Assembly (NCBI RefSeq): GCF_011369485.1
Contig: NZ_VXCA01000027.1
Location: 62,001 to 126,000, forward strand
Length of the DNA stretch: 64,000 nt
From: Pseudomonas atagonensis
GTDB lineage: Bacteria; Pseudomonadota; Gammaproteobacteria; Pseudomonadales; Pseudomonadaceae
Direction of reading: 5' to 3'
The notes beneath the pieces were generated by a model. It saw nothing but the letters and a program-made list of their open reading frames with translations, searched no databases and had not been told where the DNA came from. Positions 18,102-27,154 of the stretch are shown here, piece by piece. Positions within the stretch are counted from its first letter, which is position 1. The number at the start of each line of letters is the position of its first letter. The position numbers and the translations under genes were made by a program.

Positions 18102-19154
18102 TTATTCGACCAACGACCAATCCAGCGGCGTGCCGCGCTTGATCGGGCCGCGAGCGCGGCGACCGAGGATGGCATCGGTGTGCTTGGGCGGCAGACCGAG
18201 GCCCGGACGAATGGCGCGCAGATTGTCCCCGGTAAAGGGGTCGCCGGCGGCCATGTCGGCGGTGACGTACAGCGAACGGCGGTAAACCAGAGACTTCTGC
18301 TCGGCCTCGGTGGCGCCGTATTGCACCTGACCCAGCGCCTGCCAGGCGCGTTCGGTTTCGACGACCAGACTGGCCATTTCCGCAGGTTCCAGCGAGAAAC
18401 TGGCATCGACGCCACCCGCCGAACGGTCGAGGGTGAAGTGTTTTTCCACCACCGTTGCGCCGAGAGCCACTGCCGCCACCGACACCCCGACGCCCATCGA
18501 GTGATCGGACAAACCGACCTCACAACCGAACAATTCACGCAAATGGGGAATCGTCCGTACGTTGCTGTTCAGCGGCGTCGCCGGGTAAGTGCTGGTGCAC
18601 TTGAGCAGCACCAGATCCTTGCAGCCGGCCTCACGGGCAGCGCGAACGGTTTCATCCAGCTCGGCAATGCTGGCCATGCCGGTGGAAATGATCAGCGGCT
18701 TGCCGGTGGCGGCGACGCGGCGGATCAACGGCAAATCGGTGTTCTCGAAACTGGCGATCTTGTAGGCCGGCACGTCGAGGCTTTCGAGAAAGTCCACCGC
18801 CGAGTCATCGAACGGCGTCGAAAACGCGAGCATGCCCAGTTCTTTGGCCCGGGCAAAAATCGGCGCATGCCATTCCCACGGCGTGTGGGCCTTTTCATAG
18901 AGTTCGTACAGCGATGTACCTGCCCACAGGCTGCCCGGATCCTTGATGAAGAACTCGCCTTCAGCAATGTCCAGCGTCATGGTTTCGGCGGTGTAAGTTT
19001 GCAGCTTCAAGGCGTGCGCGCCGGATCTGGCCGCCGCCTCGACAATCTGCAGGGCCACATCCAGCGACTGGTTATGGTTGCCGCTCATCTCGGCAATGAT
19101 GAATGGCGGTGCGTCGGCACCGATCAGACGATTGCCAATCCTGAAACTGCTCAT
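18102..19154 (-). CDS. pseI: Pseudaminic acid synthase PseI
   Basis: From the ATG at 19154 (MSSFRIGNRLIG) the product is 350 residues. The NeuB-type TIM barrel includes IIAEMSGNHNQSL, KLQTYTAETMTLD, the metal-binding region CEVGLSDHSMG and EKHFTLDRSAGGVDASFSLE. A C-terminal SAF/antifreeze domain follows (residues about 290-350). It condenses 2,4-diacetamido-2,4,6-trideoxy-L-altrose with phosphoenolpyruvate to give pseudaminic acid. The KLQTYTA and LDRSAGGVDA features favour PseI over NeuB, and the complete pse set around it agrees. The start overlaps the pseG stop by 4 bases. Confidence 0.93.
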   Translation of the reverse strand: MSSFRIGNRLIGADAPPFIIAEMSGNHNQSLDVALQIVEAAARSGAHALKLQTYTAETMTLDIAEGEFFIKDPGSLWAGTSLYELYEKAHTPWEWHAPIFARAKELGMLAFSTPFDDSAVDFLESLDVPAYKIASFENTDLPLIRRVAATGKPLIISTGMASIAELDETVRAAREAGCKDLVLLKCTSTYPATPLNSNVRTIPHLRELFGCEVGLSDHSMGVGVSVAAVALGATVVEKHFTLDRSAGGVDASFSLEPAEMASLVVETERAWQALGQVQYGATEAEQKSLVYRRSLYVTADMAAGDPFTGDNLRAIRPGLGLPPKHTDAILGRRARGPIKRGTPLDWSLVE

Positions 19155-20653
19155 TTGCGCTGATCCTTCAAAACACGGGTGAACGCGCAGGCACTTTGAG
19201 TGAACCCGGCGTCGCGAAAAACATTCAATGAAGCCTGATTGGCCGGCAGTACTTGAGCGGTGATGGCGTGCATGTGCGGCCAGTGCGCAGTGGCGAACGT
19301 TTCGCCGCGTGCCAGCAGCGCCCTGCCCCAACCCAGACCAAATCGCCCTTGCAGCAAATACAGCGACACCTCGGCGTCAAAACCGCGCAAGTCGTAGCGC
19401 AGAACGCCGACCGGGCCGTCATCGGCTTCAGCGATCAACAGCAGCCGCTGAGGATTGCGCAGGCTCGCGTTCAGCCAGTCCAGATGCTGCGCCCAGTCGA
19501 TAATCCCGGCGTCCAGCGACCAACGCCGGACCGCTTCGGCATTACGCCCGTCGAACAACAACTGCGCGTCCTCCAGCGTGGCCGGCCGCACCTTGAGCAC
19601 GGCCCCCGCCAACGCCGCCGCGACACGCTGGGCACCTCGCCCGTCGACCAACTGTCGCGAACGCTCGGCGAGACTGCGGCGCAGATAAACATTGTCGACA
19701 ACCAGGCCGATGGCCTGCCGCAGTTGCTCGACCGTAACGTGCGCGCGCGCGCCCATGAATACATGCGCACCGGCCGCGGCCATCACCTCGCCGTTGGCTT
19801 GCTGGTTATTCGACACGGCGATGCAGATCGTCGGCAAGCCCATGGCCGCGCGCTCCCAACTGGTGCCGCCACCGGCGCCGATAAACAGGTCAGCCTCGGT
19901 CATGCGTTGATGGAAATCGCTGACAAAACTGTGCAGCCGCCAATGCGGCCGGTTCTCGGCAAGAGCCTGCATCTGTGCCCACGCCGGATTGTCGGCGCCA
20001 GCGACAAAATCCACTTCCAGCTCAGCAAAATCAGCCAGTGCGAGCATGGCGTGATGAGTCTGGCAAGCGGCATCGAAGCCGCCGAAATTCACCAGAACAC
20101 GACTGGCCTTCTGCTTGATCTCGATGGCCGGGCAGATGAACTCTTCGCGCAACATCGCATAGCGCGGGCCCAGCAATGTACGGCAGCCAGCCGGCAACAA
20201 CGGCGCGTAGTTTTCACTGAGGCCGGAGAGATTCTGATTGAGCAACAGGTCGACGTCGTAACGGCGCGTCGCCAGATCATCGACGGCGGCAATCCGTGGC
20301 GCCCACTGACGGGCAGCGGTTTGCCAGTGATGATCGAGGCCGTAGTGGTCGGCGATGATCCAGTCGAATCCGGGATGATCACTCAGCAAAGCGGCCAGCG
20401 CGTCAATATCCGCTTGCCACGGCAGCATCGACTCGATGGCTTGCCGAGGATCCTCATCGGGGTAGCGCTCCGGCAGCACGAAGGTCTCGAAACCTTCGGT
20501 CCGCAATTCGTCAAGCCGATGCCCCGGCAACCGCCGGCAAGCGAACGCGACCTCACTGCCCTGCGCACGCAGCACCCGCGCCAATGTCAGGCAACGGGCG
20601 ATGTGGCCGCTGCCAATGGTCGGCGAGGCGTCGGCGCGGATCAGCACCTTCAT
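19151..20653 (-). CDS. pseG: PseG hydrolase fused to PseH-like acetyltransferase
   Basis: The protein has 500 residues in two parts. Residues 1-340 are PseG, the GT-B-fold hydrolase that removes UDP from UDP-2,4-diacetamido-2,4,6-trideoxy-beta-L-altrose; the catalytic His17 sits in IGSGHIARCLTLA and the nucleotide site shows GAGGGTSWERA. Residues about 350-500 form a GNAT N-acetyltransferase domain (from VRPATLEDAQLLF to NQASLNVFRDAGF), matching PseH, which N-acetylates the 4-amino sugar just before PseG acts. Two consecutive pathway steps are thus joined in one chain, and no separate pseH gene is present. It overlaps pseF by 4 bases and pseI by 4 bases. Confidence 0.92.
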   Translation of the reverse strand: MKVLIRADASPTIGSGHIARCLTLARVLRAQGSEVAFACRRLPGHRLDELRTEGFETFVLPERYPDEDPRQAIESMLPWQADIDALAALLSDHPGFDWIIADHYGLDHHWQTAARQWAPRIAAVDDLATRRYDVDLLLNQNLSGLSENYAPLLPAGCRTLLGPRYAMLREEFICPAIEIKQKASRVLVNFGGFDAACQTHHAMLALADFAELEVDFVAGADNPAWAQMQALAENRPHWRLHSFVSDFHQRMTEADLFIGAGGGTSWERAAMGLPTICIAVSNNQQANGEVMAAAGAHVFMGARAHVTVEQLRQAIGLVVDNVYLRRSLAERSRQLVDGRGAQRVAAALAGAVLKVRPATLEDAQLLFDGRNAEAVRRWSLDAGIIDWAQHLDWLNASLRNPQRLLLIAEADDGPVGVLRYDLRGFDAEVSLYLLQGRFGLGWGRALLARGETFATAHWPHMHAITAQVLPANQASLNVFRDAGFTQSACAFTRVLKDQRK

Positions 20654-21345
20654 TGCAACTCCCCACCAGCCTTGAGCGCGGCGTACAAGTATTCGGCGCG
20701 CTTCCAGTCTTCGACGGTGTCAATGTCCTGCACCAGATGCCGGGGCAGGATCACCGGGAGACTGGACGGCGAATACAACACTTCACCGTTGAGCCATGCG
20801 TCGCGGCGGCCCCAATAGAACTGACCGGCATCCTGAAAAGCCTCGGGCAGATCCTGCGAACGAGTGTTGCGAAACTCCGGATACAAGGCACTCAACGCGC
20901 CCTCGCCGTTCACCGTCAGCGCGCGCTGTACGGGAAAGCCAAAGCTGCACACCGAAAAGGCAAAAGACTTTTCGGGATGCTGCGCGAGTAACTCAAAACC
21001 CTCACACAGAAACCGCGCCTGCAACAGCGGCGCCGTGGCATAGAGACAACAGGCGTAATCGAACGCCGGCAACTGCTCCAGCGCATGCACAATCACCGCG
21101 GCGGTGCCGGTGAAATCATCCGCCAGAGTTGCCGGGCGCATGAATGGCACGGTGGCGCCATGCGCCCGCGCAACGTCGGCAATTTCTTCGTCATCGGTGC
21201 TCACCACCACTTGCTCGAACAAGCCGCAATCCAGCGCCGTACGAATCGAACGGGCAATCATCGGCACGCCGTCGAACAGCGCCAGATTCTTGCGCGGAAT
21301 GCGTTTGCTGCCTCCGCGAGCCGGGATGATGACGACATTGCTCAA
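20650..21345 (-). CDS. pseF: Pseudaminic acid cytidylyltransferase PseF
   Basis: This 231-residue protein has the CMP-sugar synthetase signature IIPARGGSKRIPRKN at the start. It activates pseudaminic acid with CTP to CMP-pseudaminic acid, the donor for Maf-type transfer. The only sensible start is TTG at 21345, overlapping the stop of the methylase gene as TTGA; no in-frame ATG precedes the signature, so translational coupling is likely. No anomaly in the protein. Confidence 0.93.
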   Translation of the reverse strand: MSNVVIIPARGGSKRIPRKNLALFDGVPMIARSIRTALDCGLFEQVVVSTDDEEIADVARAHGATVPFMRPATLADDFTGTAAVIVHALEQLPAFDYACCLYATAPLLQARFLCEGFELLAQHPEKSFAFSVCSFGFPVQRALTVNGEGALSALYPEFRNTRSQDLPEAFQDAGQFYWGRRDAWLNGEVLYSPSSLPVILPRHLVQDIDTVEDWKRAEYLYAALKAGGELQ

Positions 21346-21962
21346 GGGCGTTTTTCCAGAAGGAACCAGGTGACATCGTCGGCCGGGAACTGGGGATCGC
21401 GGTGATACACGAAGCCGTAATCCAGCAACTGCAGATCCGCAAAGCGATCAAGCATTTCGCCAGCGAAATCGCGCTTGAACAACTTGCCACTGTTGCCGCG
21501 ATAAGTGACTTCCACCGGCGCCGGGTTGTAATACTCGGCGATCAGGATGTAACGCTGGCTCAACGCGTACAACTGCGCGTACGCCAGCGGCAAAAGCTCC
21601 GGCGCCAGATGAATCAGCACGCCTTTGCTCAGGGTCAGATCGTAGGTGCGATCGCGGGGAAAATCGAACAGTGAACCGTGCCAGACCTGCGCAATGTCCA
21701 GCGCTCGGGCCTGCGCACACGCGTTGGCGTTGATCTCGACACCGAACAATTCACAGCCTGGCATCAACTGATGCAGCGCCTGCAAGTTGTTGCCGGCATT
21801 GGTGCCGAGTTCTACCAGACTGCCGATACGCCCGGCGCGTCCCAACGCCCGGGCAAACAACGCCAGGTTGGCCGACACCAGCGATTGCCCGACATTGCGC
21901 GCAACGTACTGATTGCCAAACTCACCCTGCCAGAATTGTTCCTGCTCACTCAAATTACGCAT
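21342..21962 (-). CDS. Pseudaminic acid biosynthesis-associated methylase
   Basis: I use the ATG at 21962 (MRNLSEQEQFWQGEFG, 206 residues); a TTG 13 codons upstream is possible. The N-terminal EQFWQGEFGNQYVARN block is typical of the methylases found only in pse loci. The SAM-binding motif LVELGTNAGNNLQAL and the acidic residue in FGVEINANA follow. It probably methylates pseudaminic acid or a precursor, giving O-methylated derivatives seen on some flagellins; the acceptor is not proven. It lies between pseC and pseF in the same overlapping operon. Confidence 0.87.
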   Translation of the reverse strand: MRNLSEQEQFWQGEFGNQYVARNVGQSLVSANLALFARALGRAGRIGSLVELGTNAGNNLQALHQLMPGCELFGVEINANACAQARALDIAQVWHGSLFDFPRDRTYDLTLSKGVLIHLAPELLPLAYAQLYALSQRYILIAEYYNPAPVEVTYRGNSGKLFKRDFAGEMLDRFADLQLLDYGFVYHRDPQFPADDVTWFLLEKRP

Positions 21963-21993
21963 AACCGTTTTCCATTCAACATCCCGCAGATGC

Positions 21994-23151
21994 TCACTCA
22001 ATCAACCGTCGCAATTGCTCGACCACATAATCCTGCTGCTCCTCGCTAAGCAACGGAAACAGCGGCAGGCTGATAGCTTCGGCGTAATAGTGCTCGGCCT
22101 CGGGAAAGTCACCCTCGGCAAAACCCAGGTCACGATAGTACGGCTGCAAGTGCACGGGAATATAGTGCAGATTCACTCCGACCCCGGCCGCGCGCAAGCC
22201 TTCGAACACCTGACGGTGGCGGAGCGTGATGCGCCCGGCTTGCAGGCGAATCACATACAGATGCCACGCCGATTCGGCTTCGGTCTGCGCGCTCGGCAGC
22301 GTCACCGGCAGGTACGCCAGCAAGCGGTCGTAACGCGCCGCCAGCTCGCGTCGACGAGCGACAAAATCATCCAGTTTGCCAAGCTGCGACAGGCCCAGTG
22401 CGGCTTGCAGATCGGTGATCCGGTAATTGAAGCCCAGTTCCACTTGCTGGTAATACCAAGGCCCGTGGCTGGGCTCGGTCATCTGTTGCGGATCGCGGGT
22501 CATGCCGTGGCTGCGCAGCCGTTGCAGGCGCTCGGCCAGTTCCCGGCGATTGGTCAAGACCATGCCGCCCTCGGCACTGGTGATGATTTTCACCGGGTGA
22601 AAACTGAACACGGTCATCGCCGCGAAATCGCCACAACCCACCGGGCGTCCCGCGTAAGACGCACCCACCGCGTGGGAGGCGTCTTCGATCACGGTAAAAT
22701 TGTAGCGCTCGGCCAGTTCAGCGATCCGGCGCATGTCACAGCTCTGCCCGGAGAACGCCACCGCCACCAAGACTTTCGGCAGCGTGCCGTCGCGCTCGGC
22801 CCGTTCAAGCTTCGCATGCAGCGCAAACGCATCAAGGTTCCAGGTCAGCGGATCGATATCGACAAAGTCGACGTCGGCGCCGCAATAGCGCCCGCAGTTG
22901 GCCGAAGCCAGAAAGGTATTCGGCGTCGTCCACAAACGGTCGCCTGCTCCCAAACCCGCCGCCAGACAGGCAATGTGCAGCGCCGCCGTGGCGTTGCACA
23001 CCGCTACCGCGAAATCCGCCTGACAGCGCTCGGCCATCGCTTGCTCAAAGCGCTCGATGGTCGGACCCTGGGTCAGCCAGTCAGACTGCAACACCTCGAC
23101 CACCGCATCGATGTCGGCCTGATCGAGGCTCTGGCGACCGTAGGGAATCAT
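21994..23151 (-). CDS. pseC: PseC aminotransferase
   Basis: The protein has 385 residues and belongs to the DegT/DnrJ/EryC1 PLP-dependent sugar aminotransferases. The PLP lysine is Lys188 in FSFHPVKIITSAEGG, and IEDASHAVGASY is the cofactor-binding Asp region. PseC adds an amino group at C4 of UDP-2-acetamido-2,6-dideoxy-beta-L-arabino-hexos-4-ulose, using glutamate. The start overlaps the pseB stop by 4 bases. Confidence 0.94.
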   Translation of the reverse strand: MIPYGRQSLDQADIDAVVEVLQSDWLTQGPTIERFEQAMAERCQADFAVAVCNATAALHIACLAAGLGAGDRLWTTPNTFLASANCGRYCGADVDFVDIDPLTWNLDAFALHAKLERAERDGTLPKVLVAVAFSGQSCDMRRIAELAERYNFTVIEDASHAVGASYAGRPVGCGDFAAMTVFSFHPVKIITSAEGGMVLTNRRELAERLQRLRSHGMTRDPQQMTEPSHGPWYYQQVELGFNYRITDLQAALGLSQLGKLDDFVARRRELAARYDRLLAYLPVTLPSAQTEAESAWHLYVIRLQAGRITLRHRQVFEGLRAAGVGVNLHYIPVHLQPYYRDLGFAEGDFPEAEHYYAEAISLPLFPLLSEEQQDYVVEQLRRLIE

Positions 23152-24149
23152 GCCGAGAGCTTCGCGTGCAGGTCGGCGATCTGTCCCACCGAGAGGAAGT
23201 GCGGATTGGTGTCGGAGCGATACTCGAAGTCCTCGCCCACCGGCCGGCCGCGCTCACCGAGCTTGTCGAGCGCGAAATCGACATCGACGCTGGTGAAGCG
23301 GATCGACGGCTGAATGGTGTAGTGATCGGCGAATTCCAGGGTCATCCGTGCATCGTCCAGCGGCACCATCAGTTCGTGCAGCTTCTCGCCAGGGCGGATG
23401 CCGACGTTCTTGTGCGGCAAGTGCTCGGCCATACCACGAGCCAGATCGACCACACGAATCGACGGGATCTTCGGTACGAACACTTCACCGCCGTGCATCC
23501 GCGCGAAGCTGTCGAGAACAAACTGCACGCCGTGATCGAGGGTGATCCAGAAACGCGTCATGCGCTCGTCGGTGATCGGCAATTCGCTAGCGCCGTCGGC
23601 GATCAGTTTGCTGAAGAACGGCACCACCGAGCCCCGCGAACCGGCAACGTTGCCGTAGCGCACTACGGCAAACCGGGTCTGCTGCTCGCCAGCAATATTG
23701 TTGGCGGCGACGAACAATTTGTCCGACAGCAACTTGGTCGCGCCGTACAGGTTGATCGGGCTGGCCGCCTTGTCGGTGGATAGCGCGACGACTTTCTTCA
23801 CGCCGTTGTCGATGGCCGCTGCAATGATGTTTTCGGCGCCGTTGACGTTGGTGCGAATGCATTCGGTCGGGTTGTATTCCGCTGCCGGCACTTGCTTGAG
23901 AGCGGCCGCGTGCACCACGTAATCAATGCCACGCATGGCTTGGCGCAGACGATCGGCATCGCGCACATCGCCGAGGAAGTAACGCATGCACGGCGCGTTG
24001 AACGTCTGCTGCATTTCGTACTGCTTGAGCTCATCGCGGGAGAACACCACCACGCGCTTGGGCTGGTATTGCTCAAGCAGGCGGCGGATGAAATTGCGCC
24101 CGAACGAACCGGTGCCGCCAGAGATGAAAATCGATTTACCGTTGAACAT
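23148..24149 (-). CDS. pseB: PseB, UDP-GlcNAc 4,6-dehydratase (5-inverting)
   Basis: The protein has 333 residues and the extended SDR fold, with the NAD(P) motif GGTGSFG at 11-17. The catalytic Asp126-Lys127 lie in STDKAASPIN, and the Tyr135-x3-Lys139 pair in YGATK. It starts the pseudaminic acid pathway by dehydrating UDP-GlcNAc with inversion at C5. It is the first gene of the pse run (pseB-pseC-methylase-pseF-pseGH-pseI), all overlapping by a few bases. About 30 bases separate it from the large glycosyltransferase upstream. Confidence 0.95.
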   Translation of the reverse strand: MFNGKSIFISGGTGSFGRNFIRRLLEQYQPKRVVVFSRDELKQYEMQQTFNAPCMRYFLGDVRDADRLRQAMRGIDYVVHAAALKQVPAAEYNPTECIRTNVNGAENIIAAAIDNGVKKVVALSTDKAASPINLYGATKLLSDKLFVAANNIAGEQQTRFAVVRYGNVAGSRGSVVPFFSKLIADGASELPITDERMTRFWITLDHGVQFVLDSFARMHGGEVFVPKIPSIRVVDLARGMAEHLPHKNVGIRPGEKLHELMVPLDDARMTLEFADHYTIQPSIRFTSVDVDFALDKLGERGRPVGEDFEYRSDTNPHFLSVGQIADLHAKLSA

Positions 24150-24180
24150 GTCTTGAGTCCTGTTTCCCGTGCACGAGGCG

Positions 24181-27114
24181 TCAGGCGAGCAACTGCGCCC
24201 AGTTCACACTGGACGCTGCGCCGAGAGTAAAGCCCTTGCCGGTCAGGGAAAGGTTCTGGTTATAAGCCGTGTCTTGAGCGAAACGCGCCTGCCACTTGTC
24301 ACGCAGTGCGGCGGCCAGTTGCGGCGCTTCGGGCAGCACGCCCGGATGCTGGATCTGTGCCTGCGGGCACCAGACCGTCAGGTAACCGGCGTCAGCCGCT
24401 TTCAGGCACAAGTCAATGTCGGCGAACGCTGTGTCGAAATGCTCTTCGTCCAGACCGCCCAGCGCTTCGAACAAGGCTTTGCGAATCATCAGGCACGCAC
24501 CGGACACCGCCGAATAGTTCTGCTCGACCTGATGCCCGAACAAGTACCCCGGCGCGTCTTTCTTCTCACCGACATACACCGCGCCCAGCAGATCGTTAAG
24601 CCCCAGGATCAGACCACCCTGAGTGGTCACGCCGCGCGCATCCACCAGTTTGGCGCCGACAATCCCGACTTCCGGTCGCTGTGCCTGATTGAGCAGCGCA
24701 TCGAGCCAGTTGGCATTGACCACTTCAGCCTGGGCAGAGAACAGCACCAGATACTCGCCTTTGGCGTGGGTGCCCGCGAGGTTGTACAGCGCCGATTCAC
24801 TCAGCCGCGCGTCGCTGCGCACGACGCGAATCCGCTCACCCTTGCCTTGCAGACTGCCCAGCCACTCAGCCAGTTCTGCCGATTGGCTGTGGTTGTCGAC
24901 AATAAGGATTTCGTGGCGCTGATAACGCGTGCGCTGCAGCAGGCTGACCAGCGCCGGTTGCAGTTCTGCAAGGTTGTCCTGACTGCGCAGAATGATCGAC
25001 ACCATCGGCCGCTCACTGTGCTGATAATCGATCTGCCAGGTTTGCGCCAGCGTCGAACCGACCTGGCCACGGTAGCCGCGCTTGGCCAGCGAACGTGTCA
25101 GAGCCTGACGCTCATGCGCGTTTTCTTCAGCAGGTGCGGCATCGCAGATCAGCAACGGCTCCGCCAGGTGCGCCAGCCCTGCCAGACCGCCGTCTTCGAT
25201 CAGACGCAGCAGCAGGTCAAACTCCAGCGCATTGCTGTACTCGGTGGCAAAACCTTTGGCTTGCACCAGCACGTCGCGCTGGAACAACCAGTGCCGTGCC
25301 ATCATCGACGGCGCAGTTTGCAGCAGATCGAGGTTGACGCCCGGACGGAATACATCCGCCAGCGCACCACTTGGTTGACGCTGAATCTCATCCATCGCCA
25401 CAGCGCGCACACCTTCAACGCCGATCAGTTCGAGGCTGGCGCGCAGCAAACCGCTGGCAGTGAACTGGTCGCCAGCCTCGGCGAGCATGATCCAGTCGCT
25501 GTTGAGTTGCGGCAGCAGTTGATTGATCCGCTCGACGTAGTTGCCCGGGGTCACTTTGACAAAATGCACGGTGTCGCGCACGGTCGTGGTTGCCGGCAAA
25601 TCGCCGGTGGTCAGCACCACCAGTTTGAACGCCTTGCAGTGGCCACCGACGAGGCTGTCGAAGGTCATCTGCAGTTTGGCCATATCGGCTTGCAGATCCA
25701 GCAGGAAGATCCCCACTTGCGGGCCGCCGTCATGACTGCCCAGGTGCCGGGCGATTGCCGGCAACTGCGCAGTCTCGGGATTGCGCGCTTCAAGCCACTG
25801 AAGCAAACGCCCGGTGGGCATGTTTTCAAAGAGCTTGCGATCCTGCTGCCCCGGCACCGAATTCAGGCGCTGCAGCCAGGCTTGCAGCTTCAGCCCTTCC
25901 TCATGCTCTTCACTGGCAAGCATCGAGTCGGCCAGGCGTTTCACCACCTCGCGGTTGAACATGTTGAGGGTCAGTGCTTCCCAGAGACGGGCGCGGATTG
26001 TCCGCTCATCGTCGTTGGGATGAACGCGCATCAACTCGTGCTGACGCAGCAACACGCCTTCCAGTTCTTGCAACTGCAAACGCCCGGCAGGCATGGCGTG
26101 CAGCAGGAATTCAAACTCGGTCAACAAGTCGAATACCGGTTTGTTGTAGATCGGCATTTCAACAAATTGCTCAGGCGCGAACGAACGCACCGGCTCCTTC
26201 CCCGGCTCGATCCAGGCCGAGCGGAAAATCGCGGCACCGGCCAGGGAACGGCCGGTGAGCAAGCAGTCAGCCATTTCGGCAAAACTGTTCAGGGCGATCT
26301 GTTTGATGGCTGCCGGATCCTGACCGCTGAAAGCGGTTGGAATCGACGCCAGAAACTCGGCAAAACGCTCACGCTCGGCCACGGTTTTCGCATCCTGCCA
26401 GCTCAGCACGGTCAACACGTTGGTGTTGTGGTCGGAGCTGCCGTAGTTGGCCTCGCGCACTGCGAAGGCAATCGGCAGAACCCGTGCCTTGGCACAGGCC
26501 AGCAGGTAAAACGTGTGACCGATTTCCTGCCATTCGAAACTGGTGCCTGCCGGCAGCAGGCTGTACCACTGTTGCAGCAGATCGGTGCGAGTCACCGCAT
26601 AAAACGGTGGCAGAAACTGCCCCATGAACTCCATGACGCGAGTTTCCGGCTGCGTCGAGTCGTAGTCTTCCTGAACGCGCTTGTCGCGACGGTAGTACGT
26701 CACTTCATTGGCACGGGTCAGGTACATGATCCCGTAGCCGTGGCACAAGCCGTAATCGGGATTGGCCTGGAGAAACTCCACCGACGTCGTCAAGGCGTCA
26801 TGAATCAGGAAGTCATCGTCGGCTGCAAACACCATGTAAGGCGTGGTGACCTGCTGTACGCCCCAACTGAGTTTTTCCTGCAGGCCCGTGTAGGAATATT
26901 GCGGCAAATGCCGGTAGTCGACCGACGGGAAATCGACAGCGATGCGGTCATCGCCCTGCACCGACGAATCGAGCACCAGTACCTTGGCCGCATAGCTGCT
27001 GTAGTACTGCAATGTCCGGCGCAGAAACGCATTGCGGTTGTGGGTGATCACCACCACCGTGAACAGCTCGTTCAGCGGTGTCACGTTGGTTTGAGTGCTG
27101 CTTTGAACCTGCAT
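24181..27114 (-). CDS. Large two-domain glycosyltransferase of the flagellar glycan island
   Basis: From the ATG at 27114 (MQVQSSTQTNV; AGGA upstream) the product has 977 residues. The N-terminal domain (about 10-290) is a GT2-type fold of the TIGR00180 kind, with VVVITHNRNAFLRRTL and the metal-binding FAADDDF. The middle part (about 300-690) is mostly helical with a possible degenerate transferase region. A second GT2 domain (about 700-930) includes SIILRSQDNLAELQPAL, VDNHSQSAELAEWL and the C-terminal CLMIRKALFEALGG/DIDLCLKAADAGY. It has no transmembrane segment, so it is probably cytosolic, like Fgt proteins that build the flagellin glycan. Its last domain is clearly related to the central domain of the protein at 33697-37257. 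The sugar transferred is unknown. Confidence 0.85.
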   Translation of the reverse strand: MQVQSSTQTNVTPLNELFTVVVITHNRNAFLRRTLQYYSSYAAKVLVLDSSVQGDDRIAVDFPSVDYRHLPQYSYTGLQEKLSWGVQQVTTPYMVFAADDDFLIHDALTTSVEFLQANPDYGLCHGYGIMYLTRANEVTYYRRDKRVQEDYDSTQPETRVMEFMGQFLPPFYAVTRTDLLQQWYSLLPAGTSFEWQEIGHTFYLLACAKARVLPIAFAVREANYGSSDHNTNVLTVLSWQDAKTVAERERFAEFLASIPTAFSGQDPAAIKQIALNSFAEMADCLLTGRSLAGAAIFRSAWIEPGKEPVRSFAPEQFVEMPIYNKPVFDLLTEFEFLLHAMPAGRLQLQELEGVLLRQHELMRVHPNDDERTIRARLWEALTLNMFNREVVKRLADSMLASEEHEEGLKLQAWLQRLNSVPGQQDRKLFENMPTGRLLQWLEARNPETAQLPAIARHLGSHDGGPQVGIFLLDLQADMAKLQMTFDSLVGGHCKAFKLVVLTTGDLPATTTVRDTVHFVKVTPGNYVERINQLLPQLNSDWIMLAEAGDQFTASGLLRASLELIGVEGVRAVAMDEIQRQPSGALADVFRPGVNLDLLQTAPSMMARHWLFQRDVLVQAKGFATEYSNALEFDLLLRLIEDGGLAGLAHLAEPLLICDAAPAEENAHERQALTRSLAKRGYRGQVGSTLAQTWQIDYQHSERPMVSIILRSQDNLAELQPALVSLLQRTRYQRHEILIVDNHSQSAELAEWLGSLQGKGERIRVVRSDARLSESALYNLAGTHAKGEYLVLFSAQAEVVNANWLDALLNQAQRPEVGIVGAKLVDARGVTTQGGLILGLNDLLGAVYVGEKKDAPGYLFGHQVEQNYSAVSGACLMIRKALFEALGGLDEEHFDTAFADIDLCLKAADAGYLTVWCPQAQIQHPGVLPEAPQLAAALRDKWQARFAQDTAYNQNLSLTGKGFTLGAASSVNWAQLLA

Positions 27115-27154
27115 TTTTCCTATCCCCACAACCGGTCTTCGACGATCTTTTTGA

